A stretch of 64,000 nucleotides of DNA from Impatiens glandulifera (taxonomy: Eukaryota > Streptophyta > Magnoliopsida > Ericales > Balsaminaceae): positions 37,882,840 to 37,946,839 of the forward strand of contig NC_061869.1 of the NCBI RefSeq assembly GCF_907164915.1, read 5' to 3'. Below the pieces are notes generated by a model. The model worked only from the letters and a program-made list of their open reading frames with translations. It was not told the DNA's origin and ran no database searches. Shown one piece after another: positions 44,271-56,480 of the stretch. Within the stretch, counting starts at the first letter, position 1. Every line of letters starts with the position of its first letter. The position numbers and the translations under genes are program-made.

Positions 44271-46293
44271 GATGCTTAATTTTTAAAGTGTTCAAATTGT
44301 TAGGTCGAGAGCTGTGGTTAATTTGGATATTTATGTGAGAGTAATTGAATATTTGGGTTGGATTGTGGGTTGACCCGCCCATAAACTTAAAACGGTTAAA
44401 AATAAATTTAAAAATGTTATTTGTAGGTTTTGAACTTGCAACCTAACCAAACAAGTACAACCATTTAACCAACCAGACTAACAACACTTTATATTTAAGA
44501 TTCAACACCAAATTTGATGAACGCGAGACATTTTAAAAATAAAAATTCAAATTTTTAACTAACTAATCTATATATATATATATAATTATGCTTAATTTTT
44601 AAAGTGTCCGGATTGCGGGGTCGAGAGCTGTGGTTAATTTGGATATTTATGTGAGAGTAATTGGATACTTGGGTCGGATTGTGGGTTGACCCGCCCATAA
44701 ACTTAAAACGGTTAAAAATAAATTTAAAAATGTTATTTGTAAGTTTTGAATCTTAAATAAGAAGTGTTATTAGTCTAGTTGGTTAAAGGGTTGTACTTGT
44801 TTTGAATCTTATTTAAGATTCAACACCAAATTTGATGAACGCGAGATATTTTAACAATAAAAGTTCAAATTTTTAACTAACTAATTTATATATATATAAT
44901 GATGCTTAATTTTTAAAGTGTCTGGATTGTCGGGTCGAGAGTTGTGGTTAATTTGGATATTTATGTGAGAGTAATTGGATACTTGGGTTGGATTGTGGGT
45001 TGACCCGCCCATAAACTTAAAACGGTTAAAAATAAATTTAAAAATGTTATTTGTAGGTTTCAAACTTGCAACCTAACAAAACAAGTACAACCCTTTAATC
45101 AACTAAACTAACAACACTTTTTATTTAAGATTCAACACCAAATTTGATGAACGCGAGACATTTTAATAATAAAAGTTTAAAATTTTAACTAACTAATCTA
45201 TATATATAATGATGCTTAATTTTTAAAGTGTCTGGATTGTCGGGTCGAGAGTTGTGGTTAATTTGAATATTTTTGTGAAAATAAATGGATACATGGTCGG
45301 ATTGTGTGTTGACCCGCCCATAAACTTAAAACAGTTAAAAATAAATTTAAAAAAGTTATCTATATATATATATAATGACGCTTAATTTTTAAAGTGTTCG
45401 GATTGACGGGTCGAGAGCTGTGGTTAATTTAGATATATTTATGTGAGAGTAATTGGATACTTGGGTTGGATTGTGGGTTGACCCGCCCATAAACTTAAAA
45501 CGGTTAAAAATAAATTTAAAAATATTATTTGTAAGTTTCAAACTTGCAACCTAACAAAACAAGTACAACCTTTTAATCAACTAGACTAACAACACATTTT
45601 ATTTAAGATACAACACTAAATTTGATTAACGCGAGACATTTTAAAAATAAAAGTTCAAATTTTTAACTAACTAATCTATATAATGATGCTTAATTTTTAA
45701 AGTGTCCGGATTTCCGGGTCGAGAGCTGTGGTTAATTTGTATATTTATTTGAGAGTAATTGGATACTTGGGTCAGATTGTGGGTTGACCCGCCCATAAAC
45801 TTAAAACGGTTAAAAATAAATTTAAAAATTTTATTTGTAGGTTTCGAACTTACAAACTAACAAAACAAATACAACCCTTTAACCAACTAGACTAACAACA
45901 CTTCTTATTTAAGATTCAACATCAAATTTGATGAACGCGAGACATTTTAATGATAAAAGTTCAAATTTTTAACTAACTTATCTATATATATATAATGATG
46001 CTTAATTTTTAAAGTGTTCGGATTGCCGGGTCGAGAGCTGTGGTTAATTTGGATATTTATGTGAGAGTAATTGGATATTTGGGTTGGATTGTGGGTTGAC
46101 CCGCCCATAAACTTAAAACGGTTAAAAATAAATTTAAAAATGTTATTTGTGGTTTCGAACTTGCAACCTAACAAAACAAGTACAACCCTTTAATCAACTA
46201 GACTAACAACCCTTCTTTTTTAAAATTCAACACCAAATTTGATGAACGCGAGACATTTTAATATTAAAAGATTAAATTTTTAACTAACTAATC

Positions 46294-46324
<31 letters not shown>

Positions 46325-46520
46325 ATGCTTAATTTTTAAAGTGTCCGGATTGGCGGGTTGGGAGTTGTGGTTAATTTGGATATTTATGTGAGAGTAAATG
46401 GATAATTGGGTCGGATTGTGGGTTGACCCGCCCATAAACTTTAAACGGTTAAAAATAAATTTAAAAATGGTATTTGTAGGTTTCGAACTTGCAACCTAAC
46501 AAAACAAGTACAAGTTTTAA
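44271..46520. repeat. Tandem array of eight ~310-bp units with tRNA-like motif
   Basis: Unit start GATGCTTAATTTTTAAAGTG (or close variants) occurs at 44271, 44587, 44901, 45211, 45377, 45685, 45997 and 46324. Spacings are about 316, 314, 310, 166, 308, 312 and 327, so the fourth unit is internally deleted. Each full unit contains GTGGGTTGACCCGCCCATAA, ACGGTTAAAAATAAATTTAA and a (TA)n spacer of variable length (longest about 46297-46321). On the minus strand most units read GTTAGTCTAGTTGATTAAAG, about 30 bases, then AAGTTCGAAACC, resembling A and B boxes of a tRNA-type Pol III promoter. Minus-strand open frames of 60-75 codons in the units are chance frames. Confidence 0.9.
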
Positions 46521-47658
46521 CCAAATGTGATTGTGGAGGGATAGTAGACCGGTATCATTTGAAAGTGGTTAAATAAATATGAATCATATATTTAATTGAC
46601 CAAAGCGTTAGGTCACAATGCTAATTATTAAAAAATATGAATCAAATATTTGATTAACAAAGTGAAAATGTAAAGTCACGAAATTATAGATTAATTCGGA
46701 AAAATATGTGATGAAACATGTGAGAAAATAAATTGTTTTATCGAAGTGAATAAAATGTGGAATGAGAGCGTTATATTTTTTATTTTAATAATTTTAAACA
46801 TTGAATAAATATTATTATAATTTTTTTTATTTATTTTATTTTTATTATTATCCGTGTGTATCGTACGAAAATTTTCCTAGTTTTAATAATCAATATACGA
46901 TTAAGTTATAATTAATATATTATAATCATGTTATTTTAAAATTTAAGAATATCTTGGTTGGCTAACATTTAATATGAATTTTTCTGTTACATCTAAAGTT
47001 AACTTTTGCATCTTGACCACATTTATTTTCTTTCTTCTTTAAATTATAAGCACCATAATTAAAATAATAAAAATTTATAAAATAATCTAGAATAGTAAAA
47101 ATAATTAAATATATAAATATTATATAAAATTATAATATAAATATAAAAGATATTCAATAATAAATATAATATTAATAAAAAAGTTAAAATGTAAAAAAGA
47201 AAATAAATTAGTGTAACTGATTATTTATATTTTATATATTTGAAAAAAAATGAACAAAAATAAATTAATTTAAAAGTTTAAAACAAAGTCAATTTGGAAT
47301 AAGAGTGGACAAGTCTACAAGGCTATGAGACTTTTGCTAACAACTAAGAACAAGAATGTGGAGAGCCTTTCATGATTTTAATAAAAATAAAAATTTAAAT
47401 TATATAAAAACACAACTAAATAGTATATTAATTTCTGTCCAACAAAAGAAAAATGCCTAAAAAAAGTCTTTAATAGAATGTATTTGTTTCGGTCATAGCA
47501 GTGAGAAACAATTGTCTCAAGATTGAAACAATGGAAACACAATAGATCATAGAGTACACAAATATTATCCTGCTAAGAACTAGAAGCAGAAAAAATGCAA
47601 TTGCACAAATATCAATTAGTCTGCTTTCCAGATTTTGTGACATTTGAATTGCACTTTT
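46521..47658. other. AT-rich region; includes 3' flank of the Aha1-like gene
   Basis: No coding signal. The last ~150 bases before 47659 would be the 3' UTR of the minus-strand gene; the exact poly(A) site is not clear. Confidence 0.4.
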
Positions 47659-50600
47659 TCACCTTTCTTTAAGTTCTTGTTCAAATTGGTGAAGTTTCTC
47701 GCGAAGAGGCTGCAGGAAAAGCTTCAGATCATGACTGATTTTGACCTTTTCTTGATGAATAAGATCTTTCTCCTCGCTCAATCTCGTCTCAATCTGCAGA
47801 TGTCCAAACAAAAATCATAATGGAGATTAGCTTTGAGCTTGTGTATTTTCTCTTCTCTGTTGTTAATACTTGAAACTATCTTTACAACAAATGGACCTGA
47901 ATTCTTTAGTGAGAAAATGGTTAAACAAGACCTATCTATTGAATAACTGGTTGAAACAAATAAACATTAGATACTTCATTTGTTCAGAAATGACATTTTC
48001 TCTGCTAGATCTGCATCCCGATTCATAAACATAAGTGTTCATAAAAATGCTCATGGGTCATAAACTGTGGGCAGATCTGAAATTATTTAGGACAATTTTT
48101 TTGAGGTATTAGAAATAGTTTCATTTAATACTGTCAATTCATAACTACTAAATACTAATTATAAGAGTTCTCAACAATTTATAAACTCTCTGCATAGTGG
48201 TTGCAATCCTACCCTTACCATTTATTTACTAGTTCTAATCATAACCCTAATATTCACGTCGTAACAAAATAGTTCTCACTTTATTCACTTGAGGTAATAA
48301 ATATTAATTATGAGAGTTCTCAACTAATATAAACTTGCTCTACATAATAGTTGCAATCCTACCTTTACCATTTATTTACTGTTCTAATTTTAACCCCAGT
48401 ATTCACGTCATAACACAATTATTCATTTGAGGTATATCATTTTACAATTATTGTGTTTAACCAAAATCCAACTTTGAAGTATTTTATTGCATTTTATGGT
48501 AAGTTGTGAATATTGTGGGTTCTGTTGTTTTTAAGTAAAAGGTTGGTTAAACCCAAAATCAATCACTCAACGTTTTGTGATACATAACCATTTAAGGAAG
48601 AGAGGAGAGAAGATAAGAAACTTTTAGAATATACGAGAACACCATTTCACCCTTAGGTTGGTAGACATTAATATTAACATAGAATCATCATGGTCTGGTT
48701 TGATATCAATTTAGTCTCTACATAGATCAATAGAATTTCTAAGATCAGTAGCATTGATCACACTTGAGATTTGTCCAATCAACGATATCCAACATTTCAT
48801 TTCCCATTTAGTTCAGGTTAAGATTAATGGAGCCCAACCCATCAGAGTAACTTAAGTGGCAAGGGGTGTCATGACTGTGGGGTCATGTGCTAGTCACACC
48901 CGAGTTACAAGAAAAAAACAACCCAAAATAGAAGAGATATATGGATTAGGTCATACCCAAAGCATATCCCCAATCCTAAATAACATTTGAATCACATAAA
49001 AGTATAGGAGTAGAAAATAAAAATACCTGTAAGTCGTCGAGCTCACCAACTGAGAACTCTGGAACATCAATATATCCTTTCACACTCTTTTTCTCTTCCT
49101 TGATAAGCCATTCCCCTGATGTTTGCAATAGAATTATCATACACTTCACATATAATAAAATAATAATAGGTATTGAACTGGCAAGATATCAATCAGCTTA
49201 ATTACCTTTGATTCTTAATGACAATTCATAAGTGTAACCAGCGCGTTTCTTGTTCCGCACAGTAACCACAAATGCCTGTGCAAAAACCATGTTGGGTTTT
49301 CAAATCTTCATATATATATAAAGACAAAGCAGCAAGCCTAGAAAGATGGTGAAAATGAATTTACATCTCCAGAGCATTTGGTTATTTCTTCTATTTCAGC
49401 TTTCCCATCAGAGAATTCCAAGGACCCTATAGAGCTTAACAACTCCTGAAATAAGAAAATAATTAATATGAGAAAATGTTTTTATTCCAAATTAGGTGTG
49501 ATCTCAACACCAACCAACCCCCACTTTTATACTGTAATAGTAAATAAGCACATTTGCCTCGTGAGTCAAAAGATGCTTCCTCTATAGTTATCAATAGCGT
49601 ATAGCGCTAAATAGCGTCAAAGCTGCTCATGGCTATAGCATAAAGCAAATAGCGTAGCGAGGGCTATTTGAAAATAAAGCGTAAAAAACATGTAAATATC
49701 AAAAATAAAAAGCATCACAAAAATAAAAGTTCAAAACATAAAAACCATCAATTCTTAAACTAGAAAAAGTTTAAAACATAATCTAAAATTCATTGTCAGC
49801 ATTTTCTTCATCAAGATCGAGATCATCTTCTTTATTTGAAATTGCATAATGCTCGGCATCATTCTCTTATTTACTTTTTTCATCGAAATCAAATTCATCT
49901 AAAAGATCAAATGTGTTAGATGTTCCTATTGGTCTTTTCCCCCTTAACTTAGATGTGATTGCCTTCGAGCTTCTTAAAGGTGTAGATGAAAAGAAAAGAA
50001 GAGAATGAAGGATAAAAAAAGGCTAGAGAAAAAAAGAGAAGGATAGGAAAAGGCTAGAGAAAAGTAATAAAAGAAGAAATGTAGAATTAAGATTAGAGGA
50101 AAGAATTGGAAAAGACTAAGATAAAAAAGTAATAAGAGAATAAAAGAAGAATGCAAAGAAGAGGAAGAGTGAAAAAAAAATTGAAATTTAAATAAATGAG
50201 AAAATTACGAGGGAAAGAAAAGTCAAATGATTAATATTAATTTTTTATTATTTATTTAAAAGCGTGAGGGGCAATAGTTTTTGGTGCTATATGAGCTATA
50301 GAGACAAAAACGAGGCTATTTGAAAGTACGTAGCCTCTAGCCCTTATAGCTCTATAAGTGGGCGCTACGCTATTCACTATAGCCACGGACGCTTTTGACA
50401 ACTATGGCTTTCTCAACTTCTTGTTTTGCTTCCTAACTTTTCAACATTACTCAATTTACTTCAAGTCATCATTTTTGGTTAACTCCATTTAATGTCTTGA
50501 TATGGAACTTTTAAAGAAAAGTAAAAAACACATTTTAATTAAGAATTGAGACTAAAGAAAGGTAAGAATTGTTTAATAACTTGACGAGTTAACCAAATAA

Positions 50601-51664
50601 CTGACAATAACTTGACGAGTTAACCAAATAAATGACGGTAAGGAGAGTAATTTGAACCATTTTAAAAGTAAACTAACAAAATGCACTTCTATCCCTACAA
50701 ATATTAAGATAAATTGACAGTTTCTAGTTAGACTCATCCACGTATTGTATCCAAAGGGCTTACAATTAAGGGTGAGGAGATGGATTAATTTAAGTCATTT
50801 CGCTCAACTCAGTTACTCAATCCAATCCATAGTTAGTAAGGCTTGATTTAAAAATCAATCTGGTTAAATCCAGTCCATAGTTTTTAACCAATATTTTTAG
50901 CTTATCATGCAGTGTGTGATATGATTTAACATTGCCTTCTGCAGAGAAACTATGAGTTGAATGTGTGCAGTCCATAGTTTTTTATTTTGATTTAAATCAA
51001 ACCCGTTTTAAAACTATGGATTGGATTGGGTTAATCTAAGAATTCATGAAAGACTATTTCATGAGTATAAAAGTGCGAACCTTAATCCTGTCACTTGCCC
51101 ATTTGTTAAGATTCTTCTCCTCCCATGTTCCTGCCTGAGAAGAAACAACAAGGGTAAAAATCAATTACACATATTAAGAAATGTACAAACTTTATAAATG
51201 AAATTAGAACCCATGAGATTGATGTCTTGAAATGTGCTATCTTTCTCTTGAATTGGTGTTTTTTTTCCTTCAACTCTTCTCCTTTCTTTCTCTTGAATTG
51301 GTGTTTGTAAATCACTTTAGCAACATATCAATAAACTAATGAGATCTATTAGATTATACTGCAATGAGGTTGATGCATCTATTTTCTATGGTGAGCGGTT
51401 ATGAAATCAAAGACTCGGTTATAGTTAAGTTTACAATGATAATAGGTCTATCAATAAACTAAGACTTACCCTGTTCCAAACGGAACCCAGATGGGTAGGA
51501 GGCTGAGAGTTGTTGGATACATCCTCAGGTGTAAGTTTCTTAGGAACTGGAAGTGGCGCTGCGTCTTCTTTCGATTCCCTGACCCAATATCTATATGACG
51601 CCGGTGCGGCGGCGGCGGCAGCGGCGGCAGCAGCCTCATTCTCCGACACCGTATTGACTTCCAT
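47659..51664 (-). CDS. Aha1 N-terminal-domain protein, putative Hsp90 co-chaperone (207 aa, six exons)
   Basis: Coding exons (minus strand): 51664-51470, 51134-51081, 49445-49365, 49275-49206, 49115-49027, 47793-47659. All introns are GT..AG, phases fit, and the sum is 624 bases including TGA. Residues 1-65: a ten-Ala run, 'PASYRYWVRESKED', then 'HLGSVWNR'. Residues 66-83 'AGTWEEKNLNKWASDRIK' correspond to the N-terminal Aha1 signature (NxNNWHWxEK...W). The body 'EEITKCSGDAFVVTVRNKK', 'GYTYELSLRIKGEW', 'VKGYIDVPEFSVGELDDLQ' and the long C-terminal helix 'REKLHQFEQELKER' follow the Aha1_N fold. In the family this domain binds the middle segment of Hsp90 and stimulates its ATPase; the C-terminal Bet v1-like domain of full-length Aha1 is absent. 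Small Aha1_N-only proteins exist in plants. Reading frame intact, likely functional. Confidence 0.88.
48156..48440. repeat. Two-copy tandem duplication in intron 5 of the Aha1-like gene (period ~149)
   Basis: TAATTATAAGAGTTCTCAAC (48156) and TAATTATGAGAGTTCTCAAC (48305) open two diverged copies that share GTTGCAATCCTACC, TTACCATTTATTTACT and TATTCACGTC. Intronic, no coding role. Confidence 0.8.
49583..50406. mobile_element. hAT-like transposon in intron 2 of the Aha1-like gene
   Basis: Ends TATAGTTATCAATAGCG (49583) and CGCTTTTGACAACTATG (ends 50406), imperfect inverted repeats. The 8-bp flanks are GCTTCCTC (49575-49582) and GCTTTCTC (50407-50414), 7 of 8 identical, fitting hAT. The subterminal regions are rich in TAGCGCTA/TAGCGTAGCG words. 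On the minus strand about 49925-49790 can be read as an acidic C-terminal tail ('DLLDEFDFDEKSK' and 'EDDLDLDEENADNEF'), like the tails of Ac-type hAT transposases. Otherwise an A/G-rich interior. Non-autonomous, 824 bp. Confidence 0.75.
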
Positions 51665-52050
51665 TTCTCCTATTCTTAACCGTTTTTATTCTAACCCTGT
51701 AATCTGATGAGTAGGTATCGGAAGAAGAAGAAGAAATTGATCTTTTTGGCTCCTTTGAAGATTTCACTTTATTGAAGAATGTCTCGAATTGGTTGCAAAT
51801 CTTGCAGAGAGGGATCTGGAGAGTATCGCGAAGGTTCCAACAGGGTGTGGATTTGACCCGAGAGAGAAAAAAAGGCGAAAATGGATTAATAGGGCATCCA
51901 AAATCAGACAGATTTATTTGCTGTTCAGAAATTGGTGGGCCTGTCAGAAGCAACTGGTATCTCAATCCAGGTCTCTTTTCAAAAACAAAATTAAATGACC
52001 ATTAATAAGTTTTTTTATGTTTTTCTAAATTGCTGTTAGTGAGGATCCAT
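51665..52050 (-). promoter_or_regulatory. 5' flank of the Aha1-like gene (promoter/5' UTR region)
   Basis: By position this contains the 5' UTR and core promoter. It is less AT-rich than its surroundings. Overlapping open frames on both strands (65-109 codons) have no family resemblance and are probably chance. No TATA box stands out; the start site cannot be placed. Confidence 0.4.
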
Positions 52051-52910
52051 TCAGTGTGAAATTCTATTTGGTTTTGTATTAATATTAAAAAAAACTAACA
52101 TGGATTGCACTGGTAAGGATATAAAAAAAATATTATTTATATATAATGTGTTTAGTTTTCTTTTGTGAATGTGACAAATATATTTGTCTTCTACTTTGAA
52201 TTTTCTATTTAGATTTTTTTTATATAAGTTTTGTTTGTAAAAACAAATATTGCAGGTAGATTGTAACAATTCATAACTTCTTCATGAAAAAATATAAAAT
52301 GACAATTGAGTAAATGAGATTACAAATAAAAAAATCTTATAAATTCTTGTTTAAAAAATTATCTATATTAATATAATATATAAATGGTGGTTATATTTAA
52401 TAATTTTAAAAAATTTAATCCAATACAATAAAAATGGTTTTCACCTTAATTAAATTTTGTAATATAAATAATGACATATTTAAGTTTCATTTTTTTTAAT
52501 TTACAACTTTACACATTATTTATACAAAATTAATAATCATTTCAATTTTATTTCATAAATTTTACCAAATATATAAGTTTGAGAAATTTTAATATTGTGT
52601 GTATGTTGTTCTTTTATTGTTCTATTTTTTTTTATATTTTGTGAAGTTATATAATCTCACATTTGTTATAAATTTTCTTTTATAATTTTATTTTTGAGAT
52701 TAAGACAGCTAAAATAAAATCTTGAAAATATGGTTATTTTTGTTCAAAATTTTAGTTTTTTGTTCTATTGATTTAATTTTTTTTTTATTATTTTAACGTG
52801 AATTATCACAATATCATCTCAAATTGGCGAAAATAATATTTGAGCGAAATATATGTTTGTGTTTTTCAATCTTGTGCATAATTGTTTCAGCTTCCACTAT
52901 ATCATCTTAA
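52051..52910. other. Very AT-rich intergenic DNA
   Basis: Poly-T/poly-A rich, no recognised feature. Confidence 0.4.
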
Positions 52911-53768
52911 AAAATCTAGAAACAATTTATTATATTTATAATTTTCATTTAAAAATAACTAATATTTCACCAAAATAAACTTTGCCTTACTAATATTCAG
53001 ATCTCACTTTAAGCATTCTTTAATTAATCTCTCATTATAGACCTCCATTCGATGAGTTATTTGTAGTGATATTACCCTTACATTTAACCTTCTCTGTCAC
53101 CGGATCACCGCAAATTCACACATGCATTTACTTAGGGACTCAAATATGTCATCTTACTCTTACTTTTAGCCTTCCCTGTCAACCACAAATTCACACACAC
53201 ATTTATCAACCACAAATTCACACACATTTACGTAAGGATTCATATATGACATCTTACATTTACTTTTGGTCTTCTCATCGACCAAAAATTCACACACGTA
53301 TAAAGACTCACATATGCCATCACATCAAGTATGTATCCACTCTCAATAAGCACCATTATTCACCCCTCCCTCAAACTTGTAATTCACACCCTCATGTAAC
53401 ATCACTTTTATTTTAATATTTATAAATTTGCATCAATTGAGACTCGAACTCTGGTTTCAAATATTAAATATGAAAATTTTAACTATTATATCTCTTTTGA
53501 TTGTTGAATTTAATTTAAAATTTTATGTAGGTATAAATATTTAATCAGGGTTAATTAATAATAGATAAAATATATAATTAATAAAAAAATTAATTAATTA
53601 TATAAATAATAAATATGCAGTTAAGGTATAAAAATATTTTTTAATAAATTAATTGGAAATTTGAATTCAAGCATTAATTTGTAAAATTAAACTTAATTCA
53701 AATTTAATATTTATTTATATTTTTAAATTGATAGAGTATATAAAATTTAAAAATACATTATTAAACAT

Positions 53769-53855
<87 letters not shown>

Positions 53856-54240
53856 AAGCATTATTATATATTTTTCTCTTATTTATGTCAAAAGTTCATT
53901 AATTTATCATTTATTAAATTGTACATTTTTTTCTTATTTTTAATGTCTATAAATTTATCATTTAATACCATGATAATTTGATGAGAAATATGGTAAGATA
54001 TAAATAAAATAATTGTATGATTGAAATTTATTATGTTTATTAGAAAAATATTTAAAAAAAAGATTAAATATATAAATAAGTTGCACGTATACCAATCATA
54101 TCAATTAACAACATTGGTGAGTTAAAAGTTTAGTAGTTTTAATAAAATATCTTTAAAATTTGAATTATGGATCAAATTATATAAAATTTTACTTTGATAT
54201 AATATTAATTAATAATTTTTTATTATAAAATATCTTATCA
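52911..54240. repeat. AT-rich duplicated block, copy 1
   Basis: From about TTTTCATTTAAAAATAACTAA (52945) to about 54240 this block is repeated, with small indels, at 54767-56200. Shared landmarks: CTCTGTCACCGGATCACCGC (53090/54939), GAGACTCGAACTC (53439/55267), a long (TA)n (53774/55654), TTTGATGAGAAATATGGTAA, and a 3' part beginning GATTGAAATTTAT (54020/55992). The plus-strand open frame 53066-53416 with repeated 'PQIHT' lies in the repeat and is not convincing as a gene. Confidence 0.75.
53774..53855. repeat. Long (TA)n microsatellite
   Basis: About 80 bases of nearly pure TA with a few TG steps near its end. Confidence 0.9.
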
Positions 54241-54259
54241 TTTTATAAAAAAAATAGGT

Positions 54260-54766
54260 ATGATATGGTAAAAATAATATATAGTTAAAATTTTAATTTT
54301 AAAAAAATAATATTACATTAAAATAAACTTTGACTTATTTGTGATCTCACTTTAAAGTTTTAAACAATATTTAATTATCTCTCATTAAACTTCATTTCAA
54401 GCAATTTTTATCGGTCTTATTCTCTTACTTTTGGCATTTTCCAATTGACTCCTCGTATTATTAATCTCTTGACTAATAATCACTCTCTCAATTTGAACCA
54501 TAATTTCTCCATCCCTTAAATTCTGACTCACATCTACTATTATATTTTATCTTTAAAAGATAATATTGATAATGGTTAAATAACAATATAGTTCAATTTT
54601 TAATTTAAAAACAACTAATATTCTACTAAAATAATTTTCTAACTTATTAATATTGTAACATTGTTTTAAGCATTCAATTGATATCTCATTAGGCTTAACT
54701 TCGAGCATTTTATACCAATCTTACCTTTACTTTTGACATTCCGAATCGACCACTCATATTACTAAC
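54260..54766. repeat. Diverged partial copies of the same AT-rich block family
   Basis: Two weaker copies, at about 54260-54480 and 54570-54760, contain AATAAACTTTGACTTA-like words, TCTCATTA...TTCATTTCAAGC/CTTCGAGC and TTACTTTTGGC, aligning loosely with the beginning of the flanking blocks. Confidence 0.55.
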
Positions 54767-56200
54767 ACTATATAAAATATATTTAAAATTTTCATTTAAA
54801 AATAACTAATATTTCACCAAAATAAACTTTGACTTACTAATATTCAAACCTCACTTTAAGCATTCTTTAATTAATCTCTCATTATAAACCTCCATTCGAT
54901 GAGTTATTTGTAGTGATCTTACCCTTATATTTGACCTTCTCTGTCACCGGATCACCGCAAATTCACACATACATTTACGTAGGGACTCAAATATGTCATC
55001 TTACTCTTACTTTTAGCCTTCCCCATCAACCGCAAATTTACACACACATTTACGTAAGGATTCACATATGTCATCTTACATTTAATTTTGGTCTTCTCAT
55101 CGACCAAAAATTCACACACGTATATACGTAAAGACTCACATATGCCATCACATCAAGTATGTATCCACTCTCAATAAGAACCATTATTCACCCTTCCCTC
55201 AAATTTGCAATTCACACCCTCATGTAACATCACTTTCATTTTAATATTTATAAATTTGCATCAATTGAGACTCGAACTCTGGTCTCAAATATTAAATATG
55301 AAAAATTTAACTATTAGACCTTCTTTGATTGTTGAATTTAATTTAAAATTTTATGTATGTATAAATATTTAATCATGGTTAATTAATAATAGATAAAATA
55401 TATAATGAATAAAATTTTTTTAATTAATTTTATAAATAATAAATATGCAGTTAAGGTATACAAATATTTTTTTAATAATTTATTTGGAAATTTGAATTAA
55501 AGATTAAAGTAAATATATTTTTAAAATCTAATATATAAATATATTAAATTAATCATTAATTTATAAAATTAAATTTAATTCAAATTTAATGTTTATTTAT
55601 ATTTTTAAATTCATGGAATATATTAAATTTAAAAATACATTATTAAACATCATTATATATATATATATATATATATATATTAAGCATTATTATATGTTTT
55701 TCTCTTATTTATGTCATATGCATATTAATTTATCATTTATTAAATTGAACATTTTTCTCTTATTTATATTTAATGTCCATTAATTTATCATTTAATACCA
55801 CGAGAATTTGATGAGAAATATGGTAAAATATAAATAAAATATTATTTATTTATATATATTTTAGATAAAATTAATATTATTTAAATTAATTGAATTATTT
55901 TATTATATAAAAATTAAGTTTAGTCCAAATTGAATATTCAACATAAATTTTAAATTAATCAAGTGTATAAAATTATAAAAATAATTGTATAATTGAAATT
56001 TATAATGTTTATTAGAAAAATATTTTAAAAAAAGATTAAATATATAAACGATAAGTTGTACGTATTCTAATCATATCAATTAGCAACATTAGTTAATTAG
56101 AAGTTTAATAGTTTTAATAAAATGTCTTTAAAATTTGAATTATGGATCAAATTATATAAAATTTTACTTTGATCTAATATTATTTGTATACCAATTTAAT
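54767..56200. repeat. AT-rich duplicated block, copy 2
   Basis: Counterpart of 52911-54240. It is longer because of about 140 extra AT-rich bases near 55840-55980, and it has a shorter (TA)n (about 55654-55680). On the minus strand 55320-55260 reads AAGGTCTAATAGTTAAATTT...GAGTTCGAGTCTC, reminiscent of tRNA A and B boxes. Confidence 0.75.
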
Positions 56201-56480
56201 CAATTAACAACATCGGTTGGTTAGTTAGAAATTTAGTAATTTCAATAAAATGTCTTTTAAATTTGAATTATGGATCAAATTTTATAAAATTTTACTTTAT
56301 CTAATATTATTTATTTTATCGTTGATATTTTTATTTAAAAAAGTATTATAAAATTATCTAATTAATTAATTTATATTTTTTATTCACAATCAACATCTAC
56401 GGATATGTCTTATACTAATAAGGTCTGAAAATCAACCATAGACTACACAACAACAATAAACTACTAATTATTTATTTTTA

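Noticed and set aside
44271..46520. True tRNA genes in the tandem array
   Set aside because: Only A- and B-box-like words are present. No acceptor stem or full cloverleaf can be drawn from the unit by eye.
44271..46520. CRISPR-like array
   Set aside because: Units are ~310 bp and adjacent, with no short repeats separated by unique spacers, and the sequence is a plant genome.
51510..51707. 65-codon plus-strand frame with poly-Ala
   Set aside because: Antisense of exon 1 of the Aha1-like gene; GCC/GGC repeats give Ala on both strands.
53066..53416. 116-codon frame with repeated PQIHT
   Set aside because: It comes from a repeated block that also occurs at 54913 with different interruptions; there is no family similarity and it is AT-rich.
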